The notes: a model not told the origin generated them from the sequence alone. Shown: positions 7,596 to 16,683, numbered from the stretch's first letter. The stretch is DNA of 64,000 nt from Chryseobacterium sp. MYb7 (GCF_002979455.1 NZ_PCOU01000014.1:1-64000), one strand, 5' to 3'. Program-made: numbers and translations.

Positions 7596-8402
7596 ATGGC
7601 GAAGAAAAATATTTTTACCGATGCATTCGGAACCCCTTATTTTTTGAAAAGGTTTATTATTTTTATTTTAGGAGTTGTATCATACAGACGATTCAACGGC
7701 TTTAATAAGTTAAAGATAACCGGTACAGAACACCTTGTGGATCTTCCGGACTCTAACGTGCTTTTTGTATCCAACCATCAAACCTATTTTGCAGATGTGG
7801 CAGCAATGTACCATGCTTTCTGTGCGGTGAACAATGGATATCTGAACACAATAAAAAACCCGATCTATCTGCTAAACCCTAAGATTGATTTTTACTACGT
7901 AGCAGCAGAAGAAACCATGAATAAAGGGATTCTTCCCAAGATTTTCAAAATTGCAGGAGCTGTAACAGTAAAAAGAACATGGAGAGCAGAAGGAAAGAAT
8001 GTCAACAGAATGGTAGACATGAGTGAGGTAGATAATATTATGAAAGCATTGGACAATGGCTGGGTAGCTACTTTCCCTCAAGGAACTACATCAGCTTTTG
8101 CACAGGGACGAAGAGGAACTGCCAAATTGGTAAAAAATCAGCGTCCTATTGTAATTCCAATCAAAATAAACGGATTCAGAAGAGCTTTTGATAAAAAAGG
8201 ACTCCGCGTAAAGGTAACCGGTGTAAAACCTACGATGGAATTCAAAGCTCCTTTGGATATTGATTACGATAATGAAAAAGCACCGGAAATTTTATTGAAA
8301 ATCATGACTGCCATTGAGCAGACAGAAGATTTCAACCTATTACACAGTTATGATGAAGAACTTAAAGCTAAAAAATTAGAACAAAAGGACTCAAATAATT
8401 AA
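7596..8402 (+). CDS. PlsC-like phospholipid acyltransferase
   Basis: Membrane-associated acyltransferase, probably 1-acylglycerol-3-phosphate or a related lysolipid acyltransferase. A hydrophobic N-terminus (about 15-30) precedes the motif I region SNHQTYFAD; here H61 and D67 are separated by five residues rather than the usual four. The motif III equivalent is FPQGTT at 160-165, in place of the common FPEGTR. Further conserved basic residues follow (RRGTAKL). The 268-aa length is normal. It starts 27 bp after the Nudix gene behind its own -7 box. The exact acceptor cannot be told from sequence. Confidence 0.8.
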   Translation: MAKKNIFTDAFGTPYFLKRFIIFILGVVSYRRFNGFNKLKITGTEHLVDLPDSNVLFVSNHQTYFADVAAMYHAFCAVNNGYLNTIKNPIYLLNPKIDFYYVAAEETMNKGILPKIFKIAGAVTVKRTWRAEGKNVNRMVDMSEVDNIMKALDNGWVATFPQGTTSAFAQGRRGTAKLVKNQRPIVIPIKINGFRRAFDKKGLRVKVTGVKPTMEFKAPLDIDYDNEKAPEILLKIMTAIEQTEDFNLLHSYDEELKAKKLEQKDSNN

Positions 8403-8418
8403 AGTAAATAGAAAAATT

Positions 8419-8856
8419 ATGAACAAAATACTTGGAATATTATTCGCAATCATAGTATTAGTTTCATGCAACAGCCAAAAGGTATATTCGGATTTTGATA
8501 TCAGCTATTCGAAAAGCGGAGGCTTTGCACCCGTATATGAAAACATGCTTATAAAAGGTAATAACATACACTACTCTTTTGAAGGGCAGGGCAAAAAATA
8601 CAAACAGGATTTTAAAATTTCTGATGAAGATCTGAAAAAACTGGATCAGGTTCTTTCTCAGAATAATTTTAGAAGAATACAGGAAGACCGTAAAAAATTG
8701 TATGACAATATTTCAACTTCCATCAACATCAAGAAAGGTCCCAATGAAGGCAGTAAAACAGATGCCAGCCTGATTACTTCAAATTATCAGACCAATTGGA
8801 ACAATATTCTTGAAGCTTTCCAGCAGATCATAAATACTAATGTTAAAAAACAGTAA
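8419..8856 (+). CDS. Small lipoprotein of unknown function
   Basis: 145 aa with a lipobox LVSC at Cys17, so it is probably membrane anchored. The mature part alternates short beta strands (NIHYSFEGQGKKYKQDFKIS) with a helical stretch (DEDLKKLDQVLSQNNFRRIQEDRKK). I do not recognise a family. It sits 16 bp after the acyltransferase and 6 bp before mpl, so it shares their transcript. Confidence 0.7.
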   Translation: MNKILGILFAIIVLVSCNSQKVYSDFDISYSKSGGFAPVYENMLIKGNNIHYSFEGQGKKYKQDFKISDEDLKKLDQVLSQNNFRRIQEDRKKLYDNISTSINIKKGPNEGSKTDASLITSNYQTNWNNILEAFQQIINTNVKKQ

Positions 8857-8862
8857 ATAGAA

Positions 8863-10200
8863 TTGAAAACCCACTTCATTGCTATTGGCGGAAGCGCCAT
8901 GCATAATCTTGCGATTGCATTAAAAGACAAAGGATATCAGGTAACAGGCTCTGATGACGCTATTTTCGAGCCTTCAAAATCCCGACTGGAAAAGAAAGGA
9001 ATTCTGCCTCAGGAAATGGGCTGGTTCCCGGAAAAAATCACTCCGGATACTGATGCTGTTATTCTTGGAATGCATGCACATCAGGATAATCCTGAACTTG
9101 CAAGAGCAAAAGAGCTGGGCCTGAAAATATATTCTTATCCTGAATTTCTTTACGAACAGTCAAAAAATAAGACAAGAGTGGTTATCGCTGGATCACATGG
9201 TAAAACAACCATTACTTCAATGATTCTTCACGTACTGAACTTCCACCAAAAAGATGTAGATTTTATGGTAGGAGCTCAGCTTGAAGGTTTCGACTGTATG
9301 GTAAAACTGACTCAGGATAATGACTTCATGGTATTGGAAGGTGATGAATACCTTTCTTCCCCTATTGATCTTCGTTCGAAGTTTTTACTGTATCAGCCCA
9401 ATATTGCTTTAATGAGTGGTATTGCATGGGATCATATCAATGTTTTCAAAACTTTTGATGATTATATTGAGCAGTTCAGAAAGTTTGTAGCAAGTATTAC
9501 AGCAGGTGGAGTTTTGGTATATAATGAAGAAGATGCTGAAGTAGTAAAAGTAGTGGAAAATGCTGAAAACTATTTCAGAAAGATCCCTTATAAAACACCT
9601 GAATATGAAATCAACAACGGGAAAGTATATTTGAAAACCGAAATGGGAGATGTTCCACTTTCTGTTTTTGGAGCCCATAACCTGTTGAATATGGAAGGAG
9701 CAAGACATATCTGCCAGCAGCTTGGTATTATGGATGAAGATTTCTATGAAGCGATTATGAGCTTCAAAGGAGCATCTAAACGTCTTGAAAAAGTAGAAAG
9801 AGAAGATAAAGGAACTCTTTATAAAGATTTCGCTCACGCACCAAGTAAGGTGAAGGCTGCTGTAAAGGCTTTTGCAGAACAGTTTAAAAATGATAAAAAA
9901 TACGGGTTCCTGGAACTTCATACGTATTCCAGCTTAAATCCGGCTTTCCTTGAGCAATATGACCACGCCATGGATGGTCTTGAAGAAGCTATCGTCTTTT
10001 ATTCTGAAGATGCTTTGAAGATCAAGAGAATGGAACCTATTTCTCCGGAGTTTATCAAAGAAAAATTCAAAAACGAAAATTTAAGGGTTTTCACGAATGC
10101 TGAAGATCTTCATGCCTATTGGAATACACTTGATAAAACAGATGGTGTTTATCTGATGATGAGTTCCGGAAATTTCGGAGGTCTTGATTTAACTAAATAA
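8863..10200 (+). CDS. mpl: Mpl-type murein tripeptide ligase
   Basis: Mur-ligase-family enzyme joining recycled L-Ala-gamma-D-Glu-meso-DAP peptide to UDP-MurNAc. The N-terminal dinucleotide-like motif is HFIAIGGSAMHNLA, and the ATP loop GSHGKTT lies at 110-116. The central Mur ligase domain has EGDEYLSSP and HNLLNMEGA, and the C-terminal domain starts near KDFAHAPSK. Start choice: TTG at 8863 gives the complete N-terminal motif, while the first ATG lies after the IGGSA motif and would remove it. Length (445 aa) matches Mpl. It is followed by a terminator. Confidence 0.9.
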   Translation: MKTHFIAIGGSAMHNLAIALKDKGYQVTGSDDAIFEPSKSRLEKKGILPQEMGWFPEKITPDTDAVILGMHAHQDNPELARAKELGLKIYSYPEFLYEQSKNKTRVVIAGSHGKTTITSMILHVLNFHQKDVDFMVGAQLEGFDCMVKLTQDNDFMVLEGDEYLSSPIDLRSKFLLYQPNIALMSGIAWDHINVFKTFDDYIEQFRKFVASITAGGVLVYNEEDAEVVKVVENAENYFRKIPYKTPEYEINNGKVYLKTEMGDVPLSVFGAHNLLNMEGARHICQQLGIMDEDFYEAIMSFKGASKRLEKVEREDKGTLYKDFAHAPSKVKAAVKAFAEQFKNDKKYGFLELHTYSSLNPAFLEQYDHAMDGLEEAIVFYSEDALKIKRMEPISPEFIKEKFKNENLRVFTNAEDLHAYWNTLDKTDGVYLMMSSGNFGGLDLTK

Positions 10201-10260
10201 TGACCATCATCGCCAGTTTAGTTTAAAAATTTAATGTTCAGAAATACTTTTCAACATAAT

Positions 10261-10290
10261 AAAAACTTCTTTCAAACGAAAGAAGTTTTT
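10261..10290 (+). terminator. Terminator after mpl
   Basis: A 13-bp perfect stem (10261-10273 with 10278-10290) with loop aaac, flanked by A and T runs. Confidence 0.9.
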
Positions 10291-10503
10291 TATTTCCCAA
10301 ATAAAACAAATTTTCAAAATAAATAAAATATGTTTTATTTATTTTATCATAAAATTATTATTAATGAAAAATATTTATCAATAAATAAACTAACATGTAA
10401 ATATCGTTTTAAAACAATTGTTTAATTAGTTGATAATCAATAAATTGTGATTTATTATCGTAAAATATTTTTATATATTTGAGATGAATAAAAAAGCATA
10501 AAA
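10291..10503. other. Very AT-rich intergenic DNA upstream of the lectin genes
   Basis: Together with 10201-10260 this forms a gap of about 300 bp without a gene. It is strikingly AT-rich (roughly 85 percent by eye) with TTTATTTATTTTA-like runs, and could be bent or bound by nucleoid proteins. The only motif recognised is a -7 box at its end. Confidence 0.45.
10474..10481 (+). promoter_or_regulatory. -7 box for the lectin pair
   Basis: TATATTTG lies 22 bp upstream of the first lectin ATG. No good TTG is seen at the expected upstream spacing. Confidence 0.55.
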
Positions 10504-11292
10504 ATGAAAAAAGCTATCTTATTTATGGTTTTACCAGTAGCTATAAGTGCTCAGGTTGGGATCAATACAACTTCTCCTGCAAAAACACTTGATATCAATG
10601 GAGAATTACGAATCCGAACTTTGCCAGCTGGTGCAGCTGCTGATGACATCCTCTCAACGGATGCCTCTGGAAATGTAAGAAAGGTATCCAGAAGTGATCT
10701 TAGCAGCGGATCATCATCCGGTTTCAACAATACCATACTGGGATACGACCCAAAACCAGTAGCTACAAGGCCACAACCACCAGGTTCAGTACCAGGAGGA
10801 GGCACAGCCACTGAGCTTGGATGTAAGAAATGGTCTGGGAATAATCATACCTATTGTGCATATCAGCTTTCACAAGCTATTAACTGGTTCAATGCATTCA
10901 GTTTTGGAAAACAAATGGGCGGATATCTGGTGACCATGCCTAATGATGCAGAGAGAACGTGGGTAAATACCAATATTGTAGCTTCAGGAACGGGTTATAA
11001 CCTAGCTAACAATGTATGGATTGGTTTTAATAAAATTCAGAGACCGGGAAATCCGGATCAGCTCCAATGGATTACCGGAGAAGAATTTAGAATCAACTGG
11101 TCTACCAATCCTGCCACTACAGAAAATTGGTTTAATCCCGGAGAGCCTAACAATTCAGGAGGAGTAGAGGGAGCAACCCATATATTTGCAGGCAGTGTAA
11201 ATGCTGAAAGAAGATGGAATGATCTAAATGGAACATTGACTGCCAATTCCAGCATCTCCATGAACCAGCTTATTATTGAGTTTAATGAATAA
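10504..11292 (+). CDS. Secreted C-type-lectin-like protein, copy 1
   Basis: Exported 262-aa protein. After a signal peptide (cleavage near AISAQ), residues 18-65 carry the VGINTTSPAKTLDINGELR module common in flavobacterial surface proteins and fibre-like heads. A proline/glycine linker (about 82-103) leads to a C-type-lectin fold at 105-261. Lectin hallmarks are WIGF at 172-175, EPN at 214-216 and WND at 238-240; EPN plus WND is the mannose-type calcium and sugar site. Only two cysteines (C107, C118) are present. The next gene is a close paralogue 11 bp downstream. The sugar specificity is inference from motifs. Confidence 0.82.
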   Translation: MKKAILFMVLPVAISAQVGINTTSPAKTLDINGELRIRTLPAGAAADDILSTDASGNVRKVSRSDLSSGSSSGFNNTILGYDPKPVATRPQPPGSVPGGGTATELGCKKWSGNNHTYCAYQLSQAINWFNAFSFGKQMGGYLVTMPNDAERTWVNTNIVASGTGYNLANNVWIGFNKIQRPGNPDQLQWITGEEFRINWSTNPATTENWFNPGEPNNSGGVEGATHIFAGSVNAERRWNDLNGTLTANSSISMNQLIIEFNE

Positions 11293-11303
11293 TAAAAGTA
11301 CCT

Positions 11304-12095
11304 ATGAAAAAATCAATTTTACTATTCATTATTCTTCCTTATCTTGCCTGTGCTCAGGTTGGAATTAATACAACCACTCCTACAAAGACACTAGACATTA
11401 ATGGGGAATTACGAACCCGAACATTGCCACAAGGTGTTGCAGCTGATGACATACTTTCTACGGATGCCAATGGAAATGTAAGAAAGATTGCCAGAACCGA
11501 TCTTAGTGGCGGAACAGCATCCGGGTTCAATAATTCTATATTAGGATATGATCCAAAACCAGTAGCTACAAGACCTCAACCACCGGGAGCAGTACCGGGA
11601 GGCGGTACAGCCAATGAACTGGGATGTAAAAAATGGACAGGAAATAATCATACCTATTGTGCTTATCAGCTTTCACAGGGGATTAACTGGTTCAATGCCT
11701 ACAGCTTCGGAAAGCAAATGGGAGGTTATCTGGTGACGATGCCTAACGATGCGGAAAGGATCTGGGTTGCCACTAATATTGTAGCTTCGGAAACGGGTTA
11801 TAATTTGGCTAATAATATATGGATTGGCTTTAATAAAATTCAGAGACCTGGAAATCCGGACAGGCTTCAATGGATTACCGGAGAAGAATTCAGAATGAAC
11901 TGGTCTACCAACCCTGCCACCACAGAAAACTGGTTTGCTACGGGAGAACCAAATAATTCCGGGGGAACTGAAGGATCTACTCACATTTATAATACTACCG
12001 GAAACGCAGAAAGAAGATGGAATGATTTAAGTGGAAGTACCACAACTTTTACCGGATCAGCGATGAACCAGCTTATCATTGAATTCAGTGAATAA
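11304..12095 (+). CDS. Secreted C-type-lectin-like protein, copy 2
   Basis: 263 aa, a tandem duplicate of the preceding gene with the same order: signal peptide (YLACAQ), VGINTT module, linker and C-type-lectin domain. The linker and first half of the lectin domain are almost unchanged, while the tail after WND differs (SGSTTTFTGSA against NGTLTANSS). WIGF, EPN and WND are all kept, as is the cysteine pair. Differences concentrate around the sugar-binding loops (FATGEPNNSGGTEGSTHIY), suggesting altered ligand preference. A strong terminator follows, making the pair a two-gene operon. Confidence 0.82.
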   Translation: MKKSILLFIILPYLACAQVGINTTTPTKTLDINGELRTRTLPQGVAADDILSTDANGNVRKIARTDLSGGTASGFNNSILGYDPKPVATRPQPPGAVPGGGTANELGCKKWTGNNHTYCAYQLSQGINWFNAYSFGKQMGGYLVTMPNDAERIWVATNIVASETGYNLANNIWIGFNKIQRPGNPDRLQWITGEEFRMNWSTNPATTENWFATGEPNNSGGTEGSTHIYNTTGNAERRWNDLSGSTTTFTGSAMNQLIIEFSE

Positions 12096-12100
12096 AAATA

Positions 12101-12133
12101 AAAAAGCTTCAGAAAAATAATCTGAAGCTTTTT
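12101..12133 (+). terminator. Terminator after the lectin pair
   Basis: A 13-bp stem (12101-12113 with 12121-12133) flanked by A and T runs. It could also serve the convergent minus-strand gene. Confidence 0.9.
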
Positions 12134-12150
12134 TTATTGCATTTCCATTT

Positions 12151-12762
12151 CTAATCGTTCAATTTTTTGTTATTGGTCAGTTCAATACTTTTGATGGAGC
12201 CTACAGGTGCTATTTTTATTGTTTTATTTCCTTTAGCCAGATAGATATAATACATACTGTTGGATCCTATCACATAGACTTGCTCAGAATTTTCATCTCC
12301 ATAGTTCAGTTTATAATCATATTTAAGCTTGTTTTCTCTTATTTTTCTTGTGAGTCCAATTCCTTCTCCCCAGCCTATTCCTACGAAGAAAGACAGTAGC
12401 ATCATGGCAAGAAACCTTACAAACATATTGGTAAAATGATTTTCAATAGCCTCTTTAGTCATTGTTTCATGTTCCTTAAGAGATGCCATCTTCAGTGCCC
12501 ACTTTTTATTTTTATTGGCCTGCTTTGACAAAAAAGAAGGAAAGGCAAATGAGAATACAATTATAATAATAAGGGCAATCAATATGACCGGATGAGACGT
12601 TAACGTTGCAATCGGGCTTATCAGAATATCCATGATTGTTGAGTATTTCAGAATATTAATATTGATCTGATAGTAAAAGACGCTTTCTTTTAATATTCCC
12701 ATCACCACGAGAAACAGATAGCCGAACGGAAGTGATCTCTGAATTCCTTCTGAAAATTTCAT
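12151..12762 (-). CDS. Membrane protein of unknown function
   Basis: 203 aa from the preferred start at 12762 (MKFSEGIQRSLPFG); an in-frame start at 12861 would add 33 lysine- and isoleucine-rich residues that look untranslated. Hydrophobic segments are seen at about 13-25, 52-76 and 117-133. A charged loop and a soluble C-terminal part (YVIGSNSMYYIYLAKGNKTIKIAPVGSIKSIEL) follow. No family is recognised. It lies convergent to the lectin pair in AT-rich accessory DNA. Confidence 0.6.
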   Translation of the reverse strand: MKFSEGIQRSLPFGYLFLVVMGILKESVFYYQININILKYSTIMDILISPIATLTSHPVILIALIIIIVFSFAFPSFLSKQANKNKKWALKMASLKEHETMTKEAIENHFTNMFVRFLAMMLLSFFVGIGWGEGIGLTRKIRENKLKYDYKLNYGDENSEQVYVIGSNSMYYIYLAKGNKTIKIAPVGSIKSIELTNNKKLND

Positions 12763-13175
12763 GTATATTTTCGCTGATTTTAGTTTTATAATTGATTTAC
12801 CAGATGTTTCTGAAAGAATTTTAATAAAAATAACTTCAACCCATCCAATAATCCTGATCACGAAAATATAAAATTACTATTAATTTTAAAACATATTAAT
12901 GATATATATTTTTTCAAAAAAGCATAAAAATCAAACTTATCTGAGAGGCTTTTCATTGATTTTTTTAAAATCCAATTTAAATTCATTCAACAACATAATT
13001 AATATTTTCATTTTAACAAAGCAAAATATTCATAAACAGTTAAGCAATTAAACTAATGTCGTACATACATCATATCTAGCTTACATCTATGTAAGGTCTA
13101 TGTAGGATCTCGTTTTATATCATCATTCCATAATATACATTACCTTCAGCCACACTAATTTAAATATTAATTTCA
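12763..13175. other. AT-rich intergenic region with a small inverted repeat
   Basis: No gene is supported. A CTTACA-TCTA-TGTAAG inverted repeat lies at 13080-13095, and ctatgta is repeated 11 bp apart (13087 and 13098). These lie about 80 bp upstream of the next gene and may be regulatory. Confidence 0.35.
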
Positions 13176-13604
13176 ATGAAAAACAACACAAAAAAAAATT
13201 ACAAAAAAATTATTTTTCTAATGATTATGGGTTTATTTGCAACATTTCTTTCGTGTAGCGATAGCGATCGTAACGATGAGCAGCCCCAACTTACAGATAA
13301 AGAGTGGTATTATAAGGTCGAGGTATCACAGGGCTCTACAATCACCAACATTCTTTATCAGAGCATTGTTCCCTCTCCTCCCTATTGGGATGATATTCCA
13401 GTTACAGATATAAATGGTACCTCATGGACAAGTCCAGTAAATAAAGTACGAGATAATGGAACAGGTCCTTCCCCAAAAATTAGAGTAAAGGCAACTGGAT
13501 TAAGTGACCAATCTACTTTAAAGGTACAATTTTATCTCAATGGGGTTTTAAAAGCTGAAAAGAAGGATATTGGAAAGATACTTGATGTTTCTTTGGGCAA
13601 TTAA
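13176..13604 (+). CDS. Small lipoprotein of unknown function
   Basis: 142 aa with a lysine-rich N-terminus, a hydrophobic stretch and lipobox FLSC at Cys27. The mature part looks all-beta (KEWYYKVEVSQG, SPKIRVKATGLSDQSTLKVQFYLNG), like a single immunoglobulin- or C2-like sandwich. No family is recognised. It stands alone, with no clear -7 box. AT-rich surroundings fit an accessory gene. Confidence 0.65.
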   Translation: MKNNTKKNYKKIIFLMIMGLFATFLSCSDSDRNDEQPQLTDKEWYYKVEVSQGSTITNILYQSIVPSPPYWDDIPVTDINGTSWTSPVNKVRDNGTGPSPKIRVKATGLSDQSTLKVQFYLNGVLKAEKKDIGKILDVSLGN

Positions 13605-13718
13605 ATAAACTAAAATATCAATCCTTCTCAATATTGAAAGGGATTGGTATTATCACCTTATAAAGAAAAATCTTCAACCTCTTTCGTAATTTATATCAAT
13701 TAAAACTATTATTATTTT

Positions 13719-14783
13719 TTAAGATACAGCTTCAGTTTGGCTAATAAGTTTTGCCAAAATTTCTTCTGTAGAAAGATCGCTGTACTGATGAATAGACTGC
13801 CCCACCCAGATCCCTACAAATTCTGGATTTCGCAGGTTCTTTGCTGCTTTACGCAATGCATTGGTCAGTTTATTCTGATAAGGATATGGTAAAATATATT
13901 CTGAATTTTCAACCTTTTCTATAAATTGATTTTTAATTCCTCTGGCATACCTTCCGGAGAAACTCTTTGTTAAAACAATCTCGTCTTCTTTTACTTTTTT
14001 AAGCCTTTCCTTTTCAAAAGGCAGTAAAGCACTTTCCTGAGAAGCCAATAAAAGATTGCCCACCTGAAAACCCTGAGCCCCCAGATCTTTAACAGCCTGC
14101 AATGTTTTTGCGTCATAAATTCCTCCTGCGTAAATCAAAGGCACTTTCACATGATCATAGATCTGTGACAGTAAAGACAACCCTCCGATTTGCGGAATAT
14201 TCTCTGCTTCAAAACTTCCTCTGTGTCCTCCAGCTTCAATTCCCTGGGCACAAATGATATCAATGCCTGACTTTTCAAGCAGCAAAGCTTCTTTCACAGA
14301 AGTGCAGGTTCCTATAAGAATAACTCCGTTTTCCTTTAGTTTCCGAATACTTTGATCATCCAGGTTTCCAAACGTAAAACTTAGAATTTTACAGTTTTCT
14401 TCGATAACAGCATCTATCTGCGCATGATAAGTACTTACATTGATCTCTTCAAGATCCGGAAGATGTACTTCTATAGCATTTTCTTTTGCCAAATGCCCAA
14501 TAAACTGCTTGGTTCTAGTATATCTTTCTTTTAAAGCATCTGTCACTTCCGGAATATCATGTACAAAAATATTGGCAGCGAAAGGTTTGTCTGTCCTCTT
14601 TTTCATTTCTCTGATCAATTCCACAGACTGATCTGCAGAAAGATCAGCCAGTGCCAGTGATCCGAGACAATCTGCTTTCGTTGCGGCAACAGCCATCTCT
14701 ACGGTACTTACTCCAAACATCGGAGCCTGAATAAGAGGATATTGTATCCCTAGTTTTTTACTGATTGTATCTGGCCAAAACAT
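13719..14783 (-). CDS. Nitronate monooxygenase-family flavoprotein
   Basis: FMN-dependent TIM-barrel enzyme of the 2-nitropropane dioxygenase family, oxidising alkyl nitronates. The N-terminus has YPLIQAPMFG; GTCTSVKEALLLEKSGID and CAQGIEAGGHRGSF (catalytic-type histidine) follow, then the phosphate-binding IYAGGIYDAK and GAQGFQVGN. The ATG at 14783 gives 354 aa. The longer TTG start at 14801 lies inside a ttcaaggtt-rich intergenic repeat and is rejected. Nearby redox genes suggest a detoxification role. Confidence 0.87.
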   Translation of the reverse strand: MFWPDTISKKLGIQYPLIQAPMFGVSTVEMAVAATKADCLGSLALADLSADQSVELIREMKKRTDKPFAANIFVHDIPEVTDALKERYTRTKQFIGHLAKENAIEVHLPDLEEINVSTYHAQIDAVIEENCKILSFTFGNLDDQSIRKLKENGVILIGTCTSVKEALLLEKSGIDIICAQGIEAGGHRGSFEAENIPQIGGLSLLSQIYDHVKVPLIYAGGIYDAKTLQAVKDLGAQGFQVGNLLLASQESALLPFEKERLKKVKEDEIVLTKSFSGRYARGIKNQFIEKVENSEYILPYPYQNKLTNALRKAAKNLRNPEFVGIWVGQSIHQYSDLSTEEILAKLISQTEAVS

Positions 14784-14871
14784 AAGTGGTTCAAGGTTCA
14801 AGGTTTAAAGTTCAAGGTTTAGAGTTTGTGATTGGGAATAAACACCTATTGTGCATTGGATGAATCAGGGT

Positions 14872-15576
14872 CTATTTTTCCTTTCTGAGGTTTTTATAGT
14901 GCAATTTTGATTCCGGATCCAGTTTTTCTGTTGCATAAGAAAATGTAACAGCAGGCATGGTTTTCACATAGGTGTTGAGAAAATGCTGCAATTTCTTTTT
15001 GTCTTTTTTTCCGGCTTCCCGGATCCAGCTTCCTACGGCTTTATTTACCAATTCATTAGGATCATGAATAAGGATTTCCGCAATAGCAAAAGTATCCTCC
15101 ACATCATTTTTTCTGATAAATGCATGTGTACAGACAATAGCTGTCCTTCTTTCCCATGGACTGTCGGAATAAGCGAGTTTATATAAAATATCTCTAGGTT
15201 TATCCATAAGATATTCTCCAATAACATTGCGTGCTGCCCTGTCTACAAAATCCCAGTTATTGAGACGGTCGTGACGGCTAAGATACAGATCAAAAAGAGC
15301 TTTCTTCTGTTCTTCAAACGTTTTTTTATTTCTTGCCTGAAAATCCATAATGCTCACCGCTCCCATTCTTACTTCATAAAAATCACTGTCAAGAAGCTTG
15401 TTGATCTCGTCTAAAGACATTTCCGAAAATTCCTTAGCCGTAGTAAAAACATCTCCAAATTTTACACCAAAGCTCTTGGTAACTCCATCATTTCCTTTGA
15501 AAAACTTATCAACTTTGCCAAGTTCTTTTTCGTTCTTAAACAATGTAAGTGTTTCTATGAATTCTTTTGCAGTCAT
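14872..15576 (-). CDS. AlkD-like DNA alkylation repair protein
   Basis: HEAT-repeat DNA glycosylase for bulky or cationic N3/N7 alkyl bases. It is 234 aa of tandem helical repeats. The hallmark LNNWDFVDRAARNVIG matches the AlkD active-site stretch (Trp and the Asp four residues later), followed by YSDSPWERRTAIVCTHAFIR and DPNELVNKAVGSWIREAGKK. It is on the same strand as, but about 100 bp from, its neighbours, so co-transcription is uncertain. Confidence 0.88.
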   Translation of the reverse strand: MTAKEFIETLTLFKNEKELGKVDKFFKGNDGVTKSFGVKFGDVFTTAKEFSEMSLDEINKLLDSDFYEVRMGAVSIMDFQARNKKTFEEQKKALFDLYLSRHDRLNNWDFVDRAARNVIGEYLMDKPRDILYKLAYSDSPWERRTAIVCTHAFIRKNDVEDTFAIAEILIHDPNELVNKAVGSWIREAGKKDKKKLQHFLNTYVKTMPAVTFSYATEKLDPESKLHYKNLRKEK

Positions 15577-15593
15577 GGGTTATTTTTTATTTA

Positions 15594-15660
15594 AAAATCC
15601 CACAGGTCTCACAATGACTCAGATTCATAATCTGTCAACCTGTGAAAGCTGCGGGAGTAT
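15594..15660. repeat. Imperfect palindromic intergenic repeat
   Basis: Cacaggt near 15601 pairs with acctgtg near 15640, and cagatt pairs with aatctg inside. The outer ends (tccca, gcggga) also pair partly. It resembles cacagatt/aatctgtg repeats often seen between flavobacterial genes. Confidence 0.45.
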
Positions 15661-15679
15661 TTTATTTTTAATTCTGAAA

Positions 15680-16555
15680 TTAAATATCTGCTACGGAGTT
15701 TAGCATTTTTTGCTCCCATTCAGGATCTTTAGGATCAAAGAATAATCTTTTTCCTGTATCTAAAGAGCGAACAACGTTCATTTCATCCTCTGTAAGTTCA
15801 AAATCAAATACATTAAAGTTTTCCTCAATTCTGGATGGAGTTACAGATTTTGGAATCACCACAAATCCTTCCTGCAGGTGCCATCTCAGAATGACCTGCG
15901 CTACTGTTTTTCCGTATTTCTCTGCAATAGCTTTCAAGTCAGGGTTGCTTAAAAGATTCGCGTTACCGTTTCCTAGCGGGCTCCAAGGTTGTGTTACGAT
16001 ATTATTCTCTCTGTCATATACCTGCAATTCTTTCTGCTGGAATACAGGATGCAGCTCAATCTGATTAATCACCGGTAAAACAGTTGAATTGGCTTTCAAC
16101 TCTTCCAGCTTCTCAACAGTAAAATTACACACTCCAATAGCTTTGATTTTCCCTTCATGATACAATTCTTCCAACGCTTTCCAAGTGCCCAGAAAATCTC
16201 CATACGGCCAGTGGACAAGATACATATCAAGATAATCCATCTGCAGTCTGTCTAATGTTCTCTGAAAAGCACTTTTCGTTTTTTCATATCCGTGATCCTG
16301 AACCCATACTTTTGATGTGATAAACAATTCATCTCTGTTTACTCCACTATTTTTAACTCCAGATCCTACTGCCGTTTCGTTCTGATAAATGGCAGCCGTA
16401 TCAATAATTCTGTACCCTGTCTGAATCGCTTTGATTACCGCGTTTTCACATTCTTTCAGGTCTTCCATCTGCCACACTCCGAATCCTAAAGCCGGAATAT
16501 CCACTCCGTTATTTAATGTTACCACAGGCTGCCCTGTATAGGTTTTCTTTTGCAT
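15680..16555 (-). CDS. Aldo/keto reductase (2,5-diketogluconate reductase type)
   Basis: NADPH-dependent carbonyl reductase of AKR subfamily 3/5. The catalytic set is visible: Asp in IIDTAAIYQNE with Tyr, Lys in FITSKVW, His in LVHWPYG. The cofactor-binding end has VIPKSVTPSRIEENFNVFDF. The 291-aa length is slightly above the usual 275. Substrate is unknown; aldehydes or keto sugars are likely. A gap of about 100 bp containing a palindromic repeat separates it from the alkD-like gene. Confidence 0.9.
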   Translation of the reverse strand: MQKKTYTGQPVVTLNNGVDIPALGFGVWQMEDLKECENAVIKAIQTGYRIIDTAAIYQNETAVGSGVKNSGVNRDELFITSKVWVQDHGYEKTKSAFQRTLDRLQMDYLDMYLVHWPYGDFLGTWKALEELYHEGKIKAIGVCNFTVEKLEELKANSTVLPVINQIELHPVFQQKELQVYDRENNIVTQPWSPLGNGNANLLSNPDLKAIAEKYGKTVAQVILRWHLQEGFVVIPKSVTPSRIEENFNVFDFELTEDEMNVVRSLDTGKRLFFDPKDPEWEQKMLNSVADI

Positions 16556-16683
16556 AAGTCTTTATTTTAATGATTAATATAAAGTGATAAACAAATTTGC
16601 AACAAAAAATTGAAAATTCTGCCTACCAATTTTACTGTTTCTTCTAAAAACAACTGCTTTATAAGAGATTTAGGATAATCTTT

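Noticed and set aside
9409..9921. Minus-strand open frame inside mpl
   Set aside because: Phe/Ile/Ser-rich composition without domain is typical of an antisense shadow of an AT-rich gene.
10504..13604. Prophage tail-fibre region
   Set aside because: The lectins have a fibre-like module, but signal peptides are present and no phage structural, integrase or lysis genes are seen.
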